Shown piece by piece: positions 1 through 9,166 of a stretch of 45,009 nt of DNA. The stretch's first letter is position 1; each line of letters starts with the position of its first letter. A program made the translations under genes and the position numbers. Location of the stretch: NCBI GenBank assembly GCA_947455455.1, contig CANGOE010000014.1, positions 1 to 45,009 on the forward strand. Direction: 5' to 3'. The DNA comes from Hyphomicrobiales bacterium. GTDB taxonomy: Bacteria; Pseudomonadota; Alphaproteobacteria; Rhizobiales; Beijerinckiaceae. The notes beneath the pieces were generated by a model. That model ran no database searches, was not told the DNA's origin, and saw only the letters and a program-made list of their open reading frames with translations.

Positions 1-523
1 GGCCCAGAGCGCCCTTGCTGGCGGCATAGGCCAGATAGGTCGGCTTCGGGATGATCTGGTGCACGCTGGAGGTGGCAATCACCGAGCCGCCGCCCTCGCG
101 GGTCAGGAAATGGGCAATCGCCTCGCGCGCGCAATAGGCCGCACCATTCAGGTTCACATCCAGAATCCGCTGGAATGTGGCGGCATCGAAATCATGCCCC
201 TCGGTCACGCTCTGGATACCGGCATTGCAGACCATGCAATCCAGCCGCCCCCATTGGGCAACCACCTGTTGCACCATCGCCGCAACGGCCTTTTCATCGG
301 CGACATCGGCCTTGATCGCGAGATGGTCGCGCTTGGCGCGACCCGCCGTTTCATCAATGGCATGCAGGGCCGCAAGAGTCGCTTGCGCCGCCTGCTCGTC
401 ACCGGGATGGTTGATCGCAACCACGGCCCCTTCCGCCACAAAGCGTTCGGCAACAGCCCGCCCGATCCCGCGCGAGCCTCCGGTTACCACCGCAGTGCGG
501 TTGAGCAAGCGGTCACGATCCAT
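1..523 (-). CDS. SDR-family oxidoreductase (3' end cut by window edge)
   Basis: This is a short-chain dehydrogenase/reductase, an NAD(P)-dependent enzyme that oxidises an alcohol or reduces a carbonyl. Translating the minus strand from the ATG at 523 gives an open frame to the window edge, about 174 residues. It begins MDRDRLLNRTAVVTGGSRG, with the TGGSRGIG nucleotide-binding loop near residues 14-21, the central CNAG motif, and the catalytic Ser and YAASK Tyr/Lys near the cut end. Roughly 75 C-terminal residues are missing. It starts 38 bases after the stop of the LivF gene and reads the same way, so it is probably the last gene, or one of the last, of that transporter operon. A role on the imported compound is inference; the substrate is unknown. 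Confidence 0.9.
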   Translation of the reverse strand, partial: MDRDRLLNRTAVVTGGSRGIGRAVAERFVAEGAVVAINHPGDEQAAQATLAALHAIDETAGRAKRDHLAIKADVADEKAVAAMVQQVVAQWGRLDCMVCNAGIQSVTEGHDFDAATFQRILDVNLNGAAYCAREAIAHFLTREGGGSVIATSSVHQIIPKPTYLAYAASKGALG

Positions 524-561
524 CAATCCATATCCTTTTTACACGGGGACAGAGCCCGCAA

Positions 562-1302
562 TCAGGCTTTGGCCGCCGTGCGGGCATGACCGCCAAGATA
601 AGCGGCACGCACATCCTCGTTGTTCCACAATTCGTCCGGCTTGCCTGTGACAACCAGCCGTCCTGTTTCGAGCACATAGCCACGATCGGCGACCGACAAC
701 CCCATACGGGCATTCTGTTCGACCAGCAACACGGTTGTACCGCGCCGCCGGATCTCCTTGATGATCTCGAACACCTTGGACACGATCACCGGAGCCAGAC
801 CCAGCGAGGGCTCATCGAGCAACAACAGTTTCGGCTTGGCCATCAATCCGCGTGCCACAGCCACCATCTGCTGTTGGCCGCCCGACAGGGTCCATCCCAG
901 CACATGCTGGAAGGGCCGGATATCGGAGAACAGATCGAACATCGCATCGGCTTCCTGATCGATCTGGTCCTTGGAAACGCCACTGCGGTTGGACGCACCG
1001 AGCATGATATTTTCATGTGCGGTCAGGCCCGGAAACACCCGCCGCCCTTCCGGGACATGGGCGATCCCGAGACGGACAATCTCTTCCGGCCCCAAGCCGG
1101 TCATCGATTTGCCTTCGAAAATAATCTCGCCGGAGGCCGGTTTGGTCAGGCCCGATATCGCACGCAAGGTGGTGGATTTACCCGCCCCGTTGCCACCCAG
1201 CAAGGTGACCACTTCGCCCGCTTCCACAGACAGGGACACCCCGCGCAGGGCTTCGATTTCGCCATAACGAACCGAGACGTTTTTAAGCTCAATGAGCGGC
1301 AT
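562..1302 (-). CDS. livF: Liv-type ABC transporter ATP-binding protein LivF (system 1)
   Basis: This cytoplasmic ATPase subunit of a HAAT-family importer works as a partner of a LivG-type ATPase. Counting from an ATG at 1308, Walker A (GGNGAGKST) is at residues 38-46, the signature LSGGQQQM at 141-148, and Walker B LLLLDEP at 161-167 followed by the LivF-typical SLGLAP. I prefer the second ATG, at 1302, because GGGGAG lies 8 bases before it but only 2 bases before the ATG at 1308; the protein is then 246 residues. Its 5' end overlaps the 3' end of the fused permease/ATPase gene, so the two are probably translationally coupled. The transported compound is not shown; HAAT systems carry amino acids, amides, urea or aromatic acids. 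Confidence 0.95.
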   Translation of the reverse strand: MPLIELKNVSVRYGEIEALRGVSLSVEAGEVVTLLGGNGAGKSTTLRAISGLTKPASGEIIFEGKSMTGLGPEEIVRLGIAHVPEGRRVFPGLTAHENIMLGASNRSGVSKDQIDQEADAMFDLFSDIRPFQHVLGWTLSGGQQQMVAVARGLMAKPKLLLLDEPSLGLAPVIVSKVFEIIKEIRRRGTTVLLVEQNARMGLSVADRGYVLETGRLVVTGKPDELWNNEDVRAAYLGGHARTAAKA

Positions 1303-3064
1303 TGGCATCGCTCCCCAAATAGGCGGTCACAACATCGGGATGGTTGAGCACCGAAACCGGATCGCCATCCGCAATACGGCGACCAAAATTGAGCACGGTA
1401 ATATGCTCGGCGACTTCGCTGACCAGTGTCATATCATGATCGATGATCAAGATGGTCAACCCCTTGGCGGCAATCCGCTTCAGAAGATCACGCAATTCCA
1501 TCTTTTCGGTGGAATTGAGACCGGCGGCCGGCTCATCCAGCAACAACAAGGTCGGATTGCCGGCGAGTGCGCGGGCAATTTCGATCAGCCGTTGATGGCC
1601 GTAGGAGAAGGAGGTCACCAATTCATCGGCACGATCGCCAAGCCCCACGAAATTGAGGGCCGCGCGGGCGCGTCCTTCAAGGGCAATGGGAGCATGGTCG
1701 ACCGGATTGCCCGGACGCTCTACCCCGATGATGACATTTTCCAGTGCCGTCATCGAGCGGAACAACCGGATGTTCTGGAAGGTGCGGCCCAAGCCCGATG
1801 CCGTGCGCTCATGCGGGGCAAAATGGGTGATGTCCTGACCATCGAGTTTCACCGCGCCTGCGGTGGGTGTGTACAGGCCGGAGAGAACGTTGAGCGTGGT
1901 GGTTTTGCCCGAGCCGTTCGGTCCGATCAGCGCATGCACACTGCCGCGTTTGACGATGAAGGAGATGTCATCCACCGCCTTCAACCCGCCGAAATGCTTG
2001 GCCAGATTGTCCACCACCAGCACATCATCGGCATGGGATTGGGTCTGCACCAAAGTCAGTTCCGGCAATTCGGCCGACAACCGCAGGGCGCCGCGCAGGC
2101 TTTTGAACCGCTGGACCACAAAACCCCAGATCCCGTCGGGCATGAACAGCACGATCAAAATCACGGCCAGACCGTAAATGGCCAGATAGAGACCGGGGAT
2201 GGATTTCAAGAAACGCAACCATTCCGGGATCAGGATCAGCAAGCCGGTCCCGATCACCGCACCGATCGGCGAGGCCACGCCTCCCAACAGCACCATGGTC
2301 AGGAAAACGATGGACTCGGCAAACGAAAACTGGTCGGGACTGACATAGGAGAAACCACCGGCGAACAGACCGCCGCCCAACCCGCCCAGCAAGGCGCAAA
2401 TGGCAAAGGCCGTCACTTTGGTGCGCTGGATGTCGATGCCGGTGACACCGGCCGCCAACTCGTTGTCACGCACGGCGCGCATGGCGCGGCCGAGCTTGGT
2501 CGAGGGCAACTGCCAGACCAGATAGCCCACCACCGCCAGCACCACCACACAAAACGCCAGATAGCTTTGCGGTGTATTGAACAGGGTCGGTTTCAGAATG
2601 CGTGACACCCCGTCCGGTCCATGGGTCACCGGAATCCAGTTGATCATGACCAGTGTCAGGATTTGCTGGAAGGAGATGGTCACCATCGCCAGATAATGCC
2701 CGCCCAGCCGGATGGTCGAAGTGCCCAGAAAGGCCCCGAAACCGAGCACGACGATCAGGCCCAATCCCATGCAGATCCAGTAGGACAGACCGTAATCGAC
2801 GGTGCCGAGACCCACCGCATAAGCGCCCAGCCCGAAAAAGGCGGCTTGGGCCAGATTGATCTGTCCGCACAGGCCCAACACCACCGTCAGCCCCATCACG
2901 GCGACCGAATAGGTGACAGCCTGCATCAGAATATTGGTGACATATCCGTCGAATGTGGTGGTTGCGGCCACATAGACCAACACCGCAATCAACGCGATAT
3001 AAGCGAGAAGTCCACGCTGTTTCCGTTGAGCGGAAGCGCGATAAATTTCGATCATGCTGCTCAT
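1289..3064 (-). CDS. Fused Liv-type permease/ATP-binding protein (LivM-LivG, system 1)
   Basis: This single 591-residue protein joins two subunits that are usually separate. Residues about 1-325 are a LivM-type permease: many hydrophobic helices, with the conserved segment LGLCGQINLAQAAFFGLGAYA near residues 63-83 and the EAA-like loop KLGRAMRAVRDNELAA near 190-205. A hydrophilic linker of about 20 residues follows. Residues about 348-591 are a LivG-type ATPase with Walker A GPNGSGKTT at 381-389, a degenerate signature (FSYGHQR), Walker B LLLLDEPAAGLN and an H-loop DHD. The start overlaps the stop of LivH by four bases (ATGA at 3061-3064). The fusion fixes a one-to-one permease:ATPase ratio. 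Such fusions are known among proteobacterial HAAT importers, but neither of the other two systems here has one. Confidence 0.95.
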   Translation of the reverse strand: MSSMIEIYRASAQRKQRGLLAYIALIAVLVYVAATTTFDGYVTNILMQAVTYSVAVMGLTVVLGLCGQINLAQAAFFGLGAYAVGLGTVDYGLSYWICMGLGLIVVLGFGAFLGTSTIRLGGHYLAMVTISFQQILTLVMINWIPVTHGPDGVSRILKPTLFNTPQSYLAFCVVVLAVVGYLVWQLPSTKLGRAMRAVRDNELAAGVTGIDIQRTKVTAFAICALLGGLGGGLFAGGFSYVSPDQFSFAESIVFLTMVLLGGVASPIGAVIGTGLLILIPEWLRFLKSIPGLYLAIYGLAVILIVLFMPDGIWGFVVQRFKSLRGALRLSAELPELTLVQTQSHADDVLVVDNLAKHFGGLKAVDDISFIVKRGSVHALIGPNGSGKTTTLNVLSGLYTPTAGAVKLDGQDITHFAPHERTASGLGRTFQNIRLFRSMTALENVIIGVERPGNPVDHAPIALEGRARAALNFVGLGDRADELVTSFSYGHQRLIEIARALAGNPTLLLLDEPAAGLNSTEKMELRDLLKRIAAKGLTILIIDHDMTLVSEVAEHITVLNFGRRIADGDPVSVLNHPDVVTAYLGSDANAAH

Positions 3065-3936
3065 GCTTTTTCCGCCACACGTTCGCCAAAAATGCCTTGG
3101 GGCCGGAACACAAGGAAGGCCACCAATACGAGGAAGGCAAAACCGTCCTTATAAGGCACGGACACATAGGCCGCCCCGAAGGTTTCGATCACCCCCAAAG
3201 CCAGACCACCGATAATCGCCCCCGCCACATCGCCGAACCCGCCGATGATGGTTGCCGCGAAGGCTTTCAGAGCGATGGTGCCACCCATATGGATCGACAC
3301 GAACAGGATCGGCGCGACCAGAATTCCCGCCAGACCACCGATCATCGCGCTGTAGACAAAGGTCAGCATGATCATGGTCGCGACAGGAATCCCCAGCAAA
3401 GAGGCCATTTCCTTGTCCTGCGAAGTCGCTTGCAGTTTCTTGCCCAGCAAAGTGTGCTCGAAAAACCAGTATTGGAACGCCACCAGCACGACCGTCAAAC
3501 CGATGATCAGCAAATATTGGGCATCAAGATAGACCGTGCCGATATTGAAGCCGGGGAAATCGAGCAAGGGTTGCAACACCTGTGGCTGTGGCCCGTACAG
3601 TGCCAGCGTCGAATTGGACACTAGGATCGAAGCCCCGATGGTGGAAATGATCACCGGCAGATAGGTGCGATGGCGCAAGGGGAAGTAGACCCCCAGATTG
3701 AACAAGGCCCCGTAAATCGCCATGCCGCCGAGCGACAGGAGAAACGAGATCCAGTATGGCCATTCCAGATCGACGGAGAAGATCACCATCAGGAATGCCG
3801 CCACCATCGAGAATTCGCCTTGCGCGAAATTCACGACATTGGTGGCACGAAAAATCAGCACGAAGCCCAGCGCCACAAGCGCATAGACCGAGCCAATGCC
3901 AATCCCCTGAAAGAGGAGTTGAAAAACCATGTCCAT
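3061..3936 (-). CDS. livH: Liv-type ABC transporter permease LivH (system 1)
   Basis: This inner-membrane permease subunit of 291 residues is the partner of the LivM half of the fused protein. It shows the typical LivH N-terminus (GIGIGSVYALVALGFVLIFRATNVVNFAQGEF, read here as two adjoining stretches), several hydrophobic helices, and the C-terminal FLVFRPQGIFGE that closes most LivH proteins. It overlaps the next gene by four bases. Upstream, about 110 bases separate it from the binding-protein gene, and that gap holds a strong stem-loop (3995-4029). A weak Shine-Dalgarno (GGTGA) lies just before the ATG at 3936; an ATG two codons later is possible. Confidence 0.95.
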   Translation of the reverse strand: MDMVFQLLFQGIGIGSVYALVALGFVLIFRATNVVNFAQGEFSMVAAFLMVIFSVDLEWPYWISFLLSLGGMAIYGALFNLGVYFPLRHRTYLPVIISTIGASILVSNSTLALYGPQPQVLQPLLDFPGFNIGTVYLDAQYLLIIGLTVVLVAFQYWFFEHTLLGKKLQATSQDKEMASLLGIPVATMIMLTFVYSAMIGGLAGILVAPILFVSIHMGGTIALKAFAATIIGGFGDVAGAIIGGLALGVIETFGAAYVSVPYKDGFAFLVLVAFLVFRPQGIFGERVAEKA

Positions 3937-3994
3937 AAGATCACCGGAAGGTCAGAATAACAGGCTGGAAACAGACAAGCTGCGACCGGAGGAA

Positions 3995-4029
3995 ACCGCT
4001 CCGCTTGTCAAACCGACAGGCGGAGCGGT
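3995..4029 (-). terminator. Stem-loop between binding-protein and permease genes (system 1)
   Basis: Perfect 10-bp arms ACCGCTCCGC (3995-4004) and GCGGAGCGGT (4020-4029) are extended inward by TGTC/GACA across one mismatched pair, around an AAACC loop. It lies 20 bases past the binding-protein stop in the direction of transcription. No long T-run follows, so it is better read as an mRNA-stabilising or partially terminating hairpin than as a full terminator. Confidence 0.7.
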
Positions 4030-4049
4030 CCTTTCATTGCGAAACCGGA

Positions 4050-5198
4050 TCAGGCCGGAAATTCGATGTGCTTGGCAAATTCGATCTTGCCGCCGACATT
4101 CTTCACGACATTGTAGCCGTGCAGACCATCGCCATTGGCATCGAAATTATATTCGCCTTCGGCACCCTTGTAGCCTTTGATCGACAGCATCGCGGCGCGC
4201 ACGGCTTCCGGATCGGTCTTGCCGGCCTTGTTGATGGCCACTGCCAGCAAATTCATGCCGTCATAGGTCCAGGAGGACTGGTTGTCGGGGGCCACCTTCA
4301 TCATCGCACGATAGGTATCGGCAAAGGCCTTGGCTTCGGGTGATGATTCTTCGGCATAATCGGCCACGCCATAGGTGTTGTTGAGCGCGGCACCGGCCAG
4401 CTTGATCGCCGTGGTGTTGACGATCGAGGGCGAGCCGACCCATGGCGCATTCACACCGAGCTGGCGCAACTGGCGGGCGAAAATGCCCAGATCATTCTCG
4501 AAGGTGAAGTAGGACGAGATGATATCAATACCGGCCTGTTTCAAAGCCAGCACGACAGGCGTGAAATCCTGCGACTGGTTGGCATAGCCCTGAATGGCCA
4601 CGGGGGTCACACCCAAAGCCAGCAAGGATGCTTCCAGTGCCTTCATGCCATTGGTCCCGAACGCATCGGTGGAGTGGACAATCCCCCACTTCTTCAGGCC
4701 CAATTCCTTCACACCGAATTCGGCAATCACCTTGCCGGAGAATGTATCGTTCGGGCGGCAACGGAACAGCCATGGATTGCCGAGCTTGGTCAGTGTCGGA
4801 TCGGTTCCGCCGAACATGGTCGGCTTGGCGATTTTGGCAATATCGGGAGCCATCGCATGCACCTGCGTCGACCGGATCGAGGTCACGAAGGCGACAATAT
4901 CGGGATTGGTGGCCAGTTTCGAGAAGGCCAGCACCGCGCCGGGATTGGTGGTCTGGTCATCTTCGGTGATGATTTCGACCTGCTTGCCGAGGATACCGCC
5001 CTTTTTGTTGATTTCATCGAGCGCGATCTTTGCACCGGCCATGGCATATTTGCCAGCTTCAGCGGCCGGACCCGTGATGGGAACAACCTGACCGATCTTG
5101 ATTGTCGCCGATTGTGCCGAGGCATTCCGCAAGAATGCAGGAGCTGCAACACCCAGAGCCAAAGCAGACGTAAAACTGCGCCGTGTAAAATTTGTCAT
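4050..5198 (-). CDS. Liv-type ABC substrate-binding protein, Tat-exported (system 1)
   Basis: This 382-residue periplasmic type-I binding protein (Peripla_BP_6-like) delivers the ligand to system 1. The N-terminus has a twin-arginine signal: TRRSFTSALALGVAAPAFL followed by a cleavage-like NASAQSA. The mature part begins IKIGQVVPITGPAAEAGKYA, the usual start of HAAT binding proteins. I choose the ATG at 5198 because GGAGG ends 5 bases before it; the in-frame starts at 5201 and 5210 sit too close to, or upstream of, that site. It is divergent from pobA across 250 bases, which makes an aromatic acid a reasonable but unproven ligand. Among the three binding proteins here only this one has an RR motif. 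A stem-loop separates it from the permease genes. Confidence 0.93.
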   Translation of the reverse strand: MTNFTRRSFTSALALGVAAPAFLRNASAQSATIKIGQVVPITGPAAEAGKYAMAGAKIALDEINKKGGILGKQVEIITEDDQTTNPGAVLAFSKLATNPDIVAFVTSIRSTQVHAMAPDIAKIAKPTMFGGTDPTLTKLGNPWLFRCRPNDTFSGKVIAEFGVKELGLKKWGIVHSTDAFGTNGMKALEASLLALGVTPVAIQGYANQSQDFTPVVLALKQAGIDIISSYFTFENDLGIFARQLRQLGVNAPWVGSPSIVNTTAIKLAGAALNNTYGVADYAEESSPEAKAFADTYRAMMKVAPDNQSSWTYDGMNLLAVAINKAGKTDPEAVRAAMLSIKGYKGAEGEYNFDANGDGLHGYNVVKNVGGKIEFAKHIEFPA

Positions 5199-5286
5199 CA
5201 TTTCCTCCACACATCGCCCCGATTCCCGGGTGCTGAATTCCTTACACGCCGCATTTAAGGCCGGAATGGTCTCGTTTGTCTATTGC

Positions 5287-5315
5287 TTATTGTCGTAGTC
5301 GGTCGGCCTGTTCAA
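5287..5315 (-). promoter_or_regulatory. Putative promoter of the system 1 liv operon
   Basis: Read on the minus strand, TTGAAC (5315-5310) and CAATAA (5292-5287) are separated by 17 bases, about 90 bases upstream of the binding-protein ATG. The -35 is good and the -10 only moderate. This is a motif match by eye. Confidence 0.4.
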
Positions 5316-5334
5316 AATTCGGGCAATTTGCTAG

Positions 5335-6621
<1,287 letters not shown>

Positions 6622-6646
6622 CCGGCACGGAACAGGGAACGATTTG

Positions 6647-7501
6647 ATGGCCAACCACAAACATCACAAGCATCAGGCGCAAATCACCGCACGCGAGCCT
6701 TCCGTCGAACTGCCCCATCTCTCGCACACCACTCCGCCCTCGGATCGACAGATCGCCTCCCCCAGCTATCGTCTGCCGATCCTCGATCAGGACTTTCTGC
6801 TGAGCGATTCCCAACGCGGCATGCGGTTTATGCTCGAATACGAGAAAACCGAGGAGATTATGCGGGCATGGAAAATCATGTCCACGGTGGTGGTGTTCGG
6901 CAGTGCACGGGTGCGCGAGGACGGGCCGGGCCGCCAGCCGTTCTGGTATCACGAGGCCCGCCGCTTTGCCCGCATGTGTTCGGCCCATGGCACCAATCCC
7001 GACCCTGTCACCGGCGAACGTCACAATGTGATCTGCACCGGCGGTGGACCGGGCATTATGGAAGCCGCCAATCGCGGGGCATTCGAGGTCGGCGCACCGT
7101 CGATCGGGTTGAACATCACCTTGCCGCACGAACAGTTTCCCAACCCCTATATGACGCCCGAACTGACCATGAATTTCCATTATTTCGCCATGCGCAAAAT
7201 GCATTTTGCCATGCGCGCCTGCGCGATCGTGGCCTTTCCGGGCGGGTTCGGGACCTTTGACGAATTGTTCGAATTGCTCACCTTGAGCCAGACCGGCAAA
7301 TCCACCAAAAGCCGGTTCGTGCTGTTTGACAAAGCCTATTGGTCCAGCGTGGTCAATTTCGATGCGCTGGTCAGCAATGGCATGATCGGCAAAGCCGATC
7401 TGGATATGATCCATTATGCCGAGACCGCCGAACAGGCGTGGGAGATGATCGAAAACGACCAGCTTAAAAATAAGTCTGGAACAAACCATAAAACGGACTG
7501 A
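6647..7501 (+). CDS. LOG-family protein (TIGR00730-like, possible nucleoside-monophosphate phosphoribohydrolase)
   Basis: LOG-family proteins cleave nucleoside 5'-monophosphates (cytokinin riboside monophosphate or AMP) to base and ribose 5-phosphate; many are mis-named lysine decarboxylases. The 284-residue product has both hallmark motifs: GGGPGIMEAANRGA from residue 132 and PGGFGTFDE at 198-206. About 75 extra N-terminal residues precede the Rossmann core and begin with a Lys/His-rich HKHHKH. The ATG at 6647 has AGGGAA upstream and follows the pobA stop by 25 bases, so it is probably co-transcribed with pobA. An in-frame start at 6590 would overlap pobA and lacks a ribosome site. Why it follows pobA is unknown; purine salvage or signalling is possible. 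Confidence 0.9.
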   Translation: MANHKHHKHQAQITAREPSVELPHLSHTTPPSDRQIASPSYRLPILDQDFLLSDSQRGMRFMLEYEKTEEIMRAWKIMSTVVVFGSARVREDGPGRQPFWYHEARRFARMCSAHGTNPDPVTGERHNVICTGGGPGIMEAANRGAFEVGAPSIGLNITLPHEQFPNPYMTPELTMNFHYFAMRKMHFAMRACAIVAFPGGFGTFDELFELLTLSQTGKSTKSRFVLFDKAYWSSVVNFDALVSNGMIGKADLDMIHYAETAEQAWEMIENDQLKNKSGTNHKTD

Positions 7502-7576
7502 AACATGTCGAATAATCTTGCATTGATCGTCATTTGACCGAAAATTTGCCTTTGTATCTTTGAGGGGGATCCGCCG

Positions 7577-9001
7577 ATGGGTGATTATGATGTGGCAATC
7601 AGGGGCGGTACGGTGGTCACCGCTTCGGATGTGATGCAATGCGATATCGGTATTCGCGATGGCCGCATCGCCGCGCTGGCGGATCGCATCACCGGAGCCG
7701 CCTCCGAGATCGACGCGACAGGGCTTCTGGTCATGCCCGGCGGCATCGATAGCCATGTCCATCTCTGCCAGAACAGCCCCGGCATCCGAATGGCGGATGA
7801 TTTTGTGACGGGCTCGATGGCGGCTGTGGCTGGCGGCAATACGACGATCATCCCCTTTGCGACCCAACCGCGCGGTGCCTCCTTGCGCGACAGCGTGACG
7901 CAATATCAAAAGCTGGCCGAGGGCAACTGCATTGCCGATTACGGCATCCATCTGATCATCACCGATCCGACACCGTCGATTCTGGGGCAGGAATTGCCCG
8001 CACTGGTGGCCGACGGCTACACCTCGTTCAAGGTGTTCATGACCTATGACGAGATGGTGCTGAACGACCGGCAATTGCTCGATGTTTTCGATGTGGCACG
8101 CCGCGAGAAGGCGCTGGTGATGGTCCATTGCGAGGGCTATGATTCCATCAAATTCATGACCGAACGGCTGGAAGCCGCGGGCCGGACCGCCCCTTACTAT
8201 CACGGCAAGTCGCGCCCCGAGCTGGTCGAGCGCGAGGCCGCCCATCGCGCCATCAGCCATGCCGAACTGGTCGATGTGCCGATCATGATCGTGCATGTGT
8301 CTGGCCGTCAGGCGATGGAGCAGATCCGCTGGGCGCAACAGCGCGGCCTCAAGGTCTATGGCGAAACCTGCCCGCAATATATCTCGCTGACCGAAGAGGA
8401 CATGAAAGGGAATAATTGCGACGAAACAGGCGGCAAATATGTCTGCTCTCCGCCTCCGCGTGACCGGGACGGTTGGGATGCCATCTGGGAAGGGTTGCGC
8501 ACCGGCGTTTTCCAGACTTTTTCGTCCGACCACTGCCCCTTTATCTATGACAGTGCCGAAGGCAAGCTGAACCCCAAGGGCAAGCAATCGTTCCGCTACG
8601 TTCCCAACGGGATTCCGGGTGTGGAAACACGACTGCCGATCCTGTTCTCGGAAGGGGTATCGAAGGGCCGCATCACACTGGAACAATTTGTGGCACTCAC
8701 TTCGACCAACCACGCCAAAATCTACGGTCTCTATCCGCAAAAAGGCTCGATTGCCGTGGGTGCGGATGCCGATCTGGTATTGTGGGACGCAAACCGCACG
8801 GTGACCATCTCGCAATCGCTGTTGCATCATGGCTCGGACTATACGCCGTGGGAAGGCTACGAGGTCACAGGCTGGCCGGTCAAAACCATCCTGCGCGGTG
8901 ACGTTGTCTATGATGACGGCAAGGTGGTCGGCAAACCGGGCGGCGGGCGCTTCCTCAAACGCGCTTTGTCACCCTATGCCGTGCCGAATGGCGCAGACTG
9001 A
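7577..9001 (+). CDS. Dihydropyrimidinase / D-hydantoinase
   Basis: This cyclic amidohydrolase of 474 residues opens dihydropyrimidine or hydantoin rings to N-carbamoyl amino acids. Metal ligands are visible: H60 and H62 (SHVHL, where most relatives have HTH or HTHL), the lysine to be carboxylated at K152 (GYTSFKVFMTYD), H184 (VMVHCE), H240 (IMIVHVSG) and D318 (SSDHCPF). The start has a strong GAGGGGG eight bases upstream. The 75-base gap to the LOG gene is AT-richer and may hold a promoter. A Liv-type importer follows on the same strand, so hydantoins, pyrimidine-breakdown products or related amides are candidate imports. No N-carbamoylase or dihydropyrimidine dehydrogenase is in the window. 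Confidence 0.93.
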   Translation: MGDYDVAIRGGTVVTASDVMQCDIGIRDGRIAALADRITGAASEIDATGLLVMPGGIDSHVHLCQNSPGIRMADDFVTGSMAAVAGGNTTIIPFATQPRGASLRDSVTQYQKLAEGNCIADYGIHLIITDPTPSILGQELPALVADGYTSFKVFMTYDEMVLNDRQLLDVFDVARREKALVMVHCEGYDSIKFMTERLEAAGRTAPYYHGKSRPELVEREAAHRAISHAELVDVPIMIVHVSGRQAMEQIRWAQQRGLKVYGETCPQYISLTEEDMKGNNCDETGGKYVCSPPPRDRDGWDAIWEGLRTGVFQTFSSDHCPFIYDSAEGKLNPKGKQSFRYVPNGIPGVETRLPILFSEGVSKGRITLEQFVALTSTNHAKIYGLYPQKGSIAVGADADLVLWDANRTVTISQSLLHHGSDYTPWEGYEVTGWPVKTILRGDVVYDDGKVVGKPGGGRFLKRALSPYAVPNGAD

Positions 9002-9028
9002 AGTCAAAGTCGAAATCGGCGCTCTACC

Positions 9029-9049
9029 GGGTCCGGTTTGACCGGCCCC
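9029..9049 (+). terminator. Stem-loop after the dihydropyrimidinase gene
   Basis: GGG-T-CCGGT and ACCGG-C-CCC pair around a TTG loop, 27 bases after the dihydropyrimidinase stop. Only a short T-rich tail follows, so termination would be partial. It sits upstream of a good promoter, fitting a boundary between two transcripts. Confidence 0.4.
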
Positions 9050-9064
9050 TTCGAGGTGCTTGCC

Positions 9065-9094
9065 TTGACGCTTGCACCAACAAGACAGTAAAAT
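9065..9094 (+). promoter_or_regulatory. Putative sigma-70 promoter of liv system 2
   Basis: TTGACG (9065-9070) and TAAAAT (9089-9094) are separated by 18 bases, close to consensus at both boxes. Immediately downstream are two copies of GTTCGCA (9095-9101 and 9114-9120), and the second forms an imperfect dyad with GTGAAC (9124-9129), an operator-like arrangement over the transcription start. Confidence 0.6.
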
Positions 9095-9166
9095 GTTCGC
9101 AATATGAAAAAACGTTCGCATGGTGAACAAACACCATCCAGAAACGACCACAAGAGAGGGACACCG

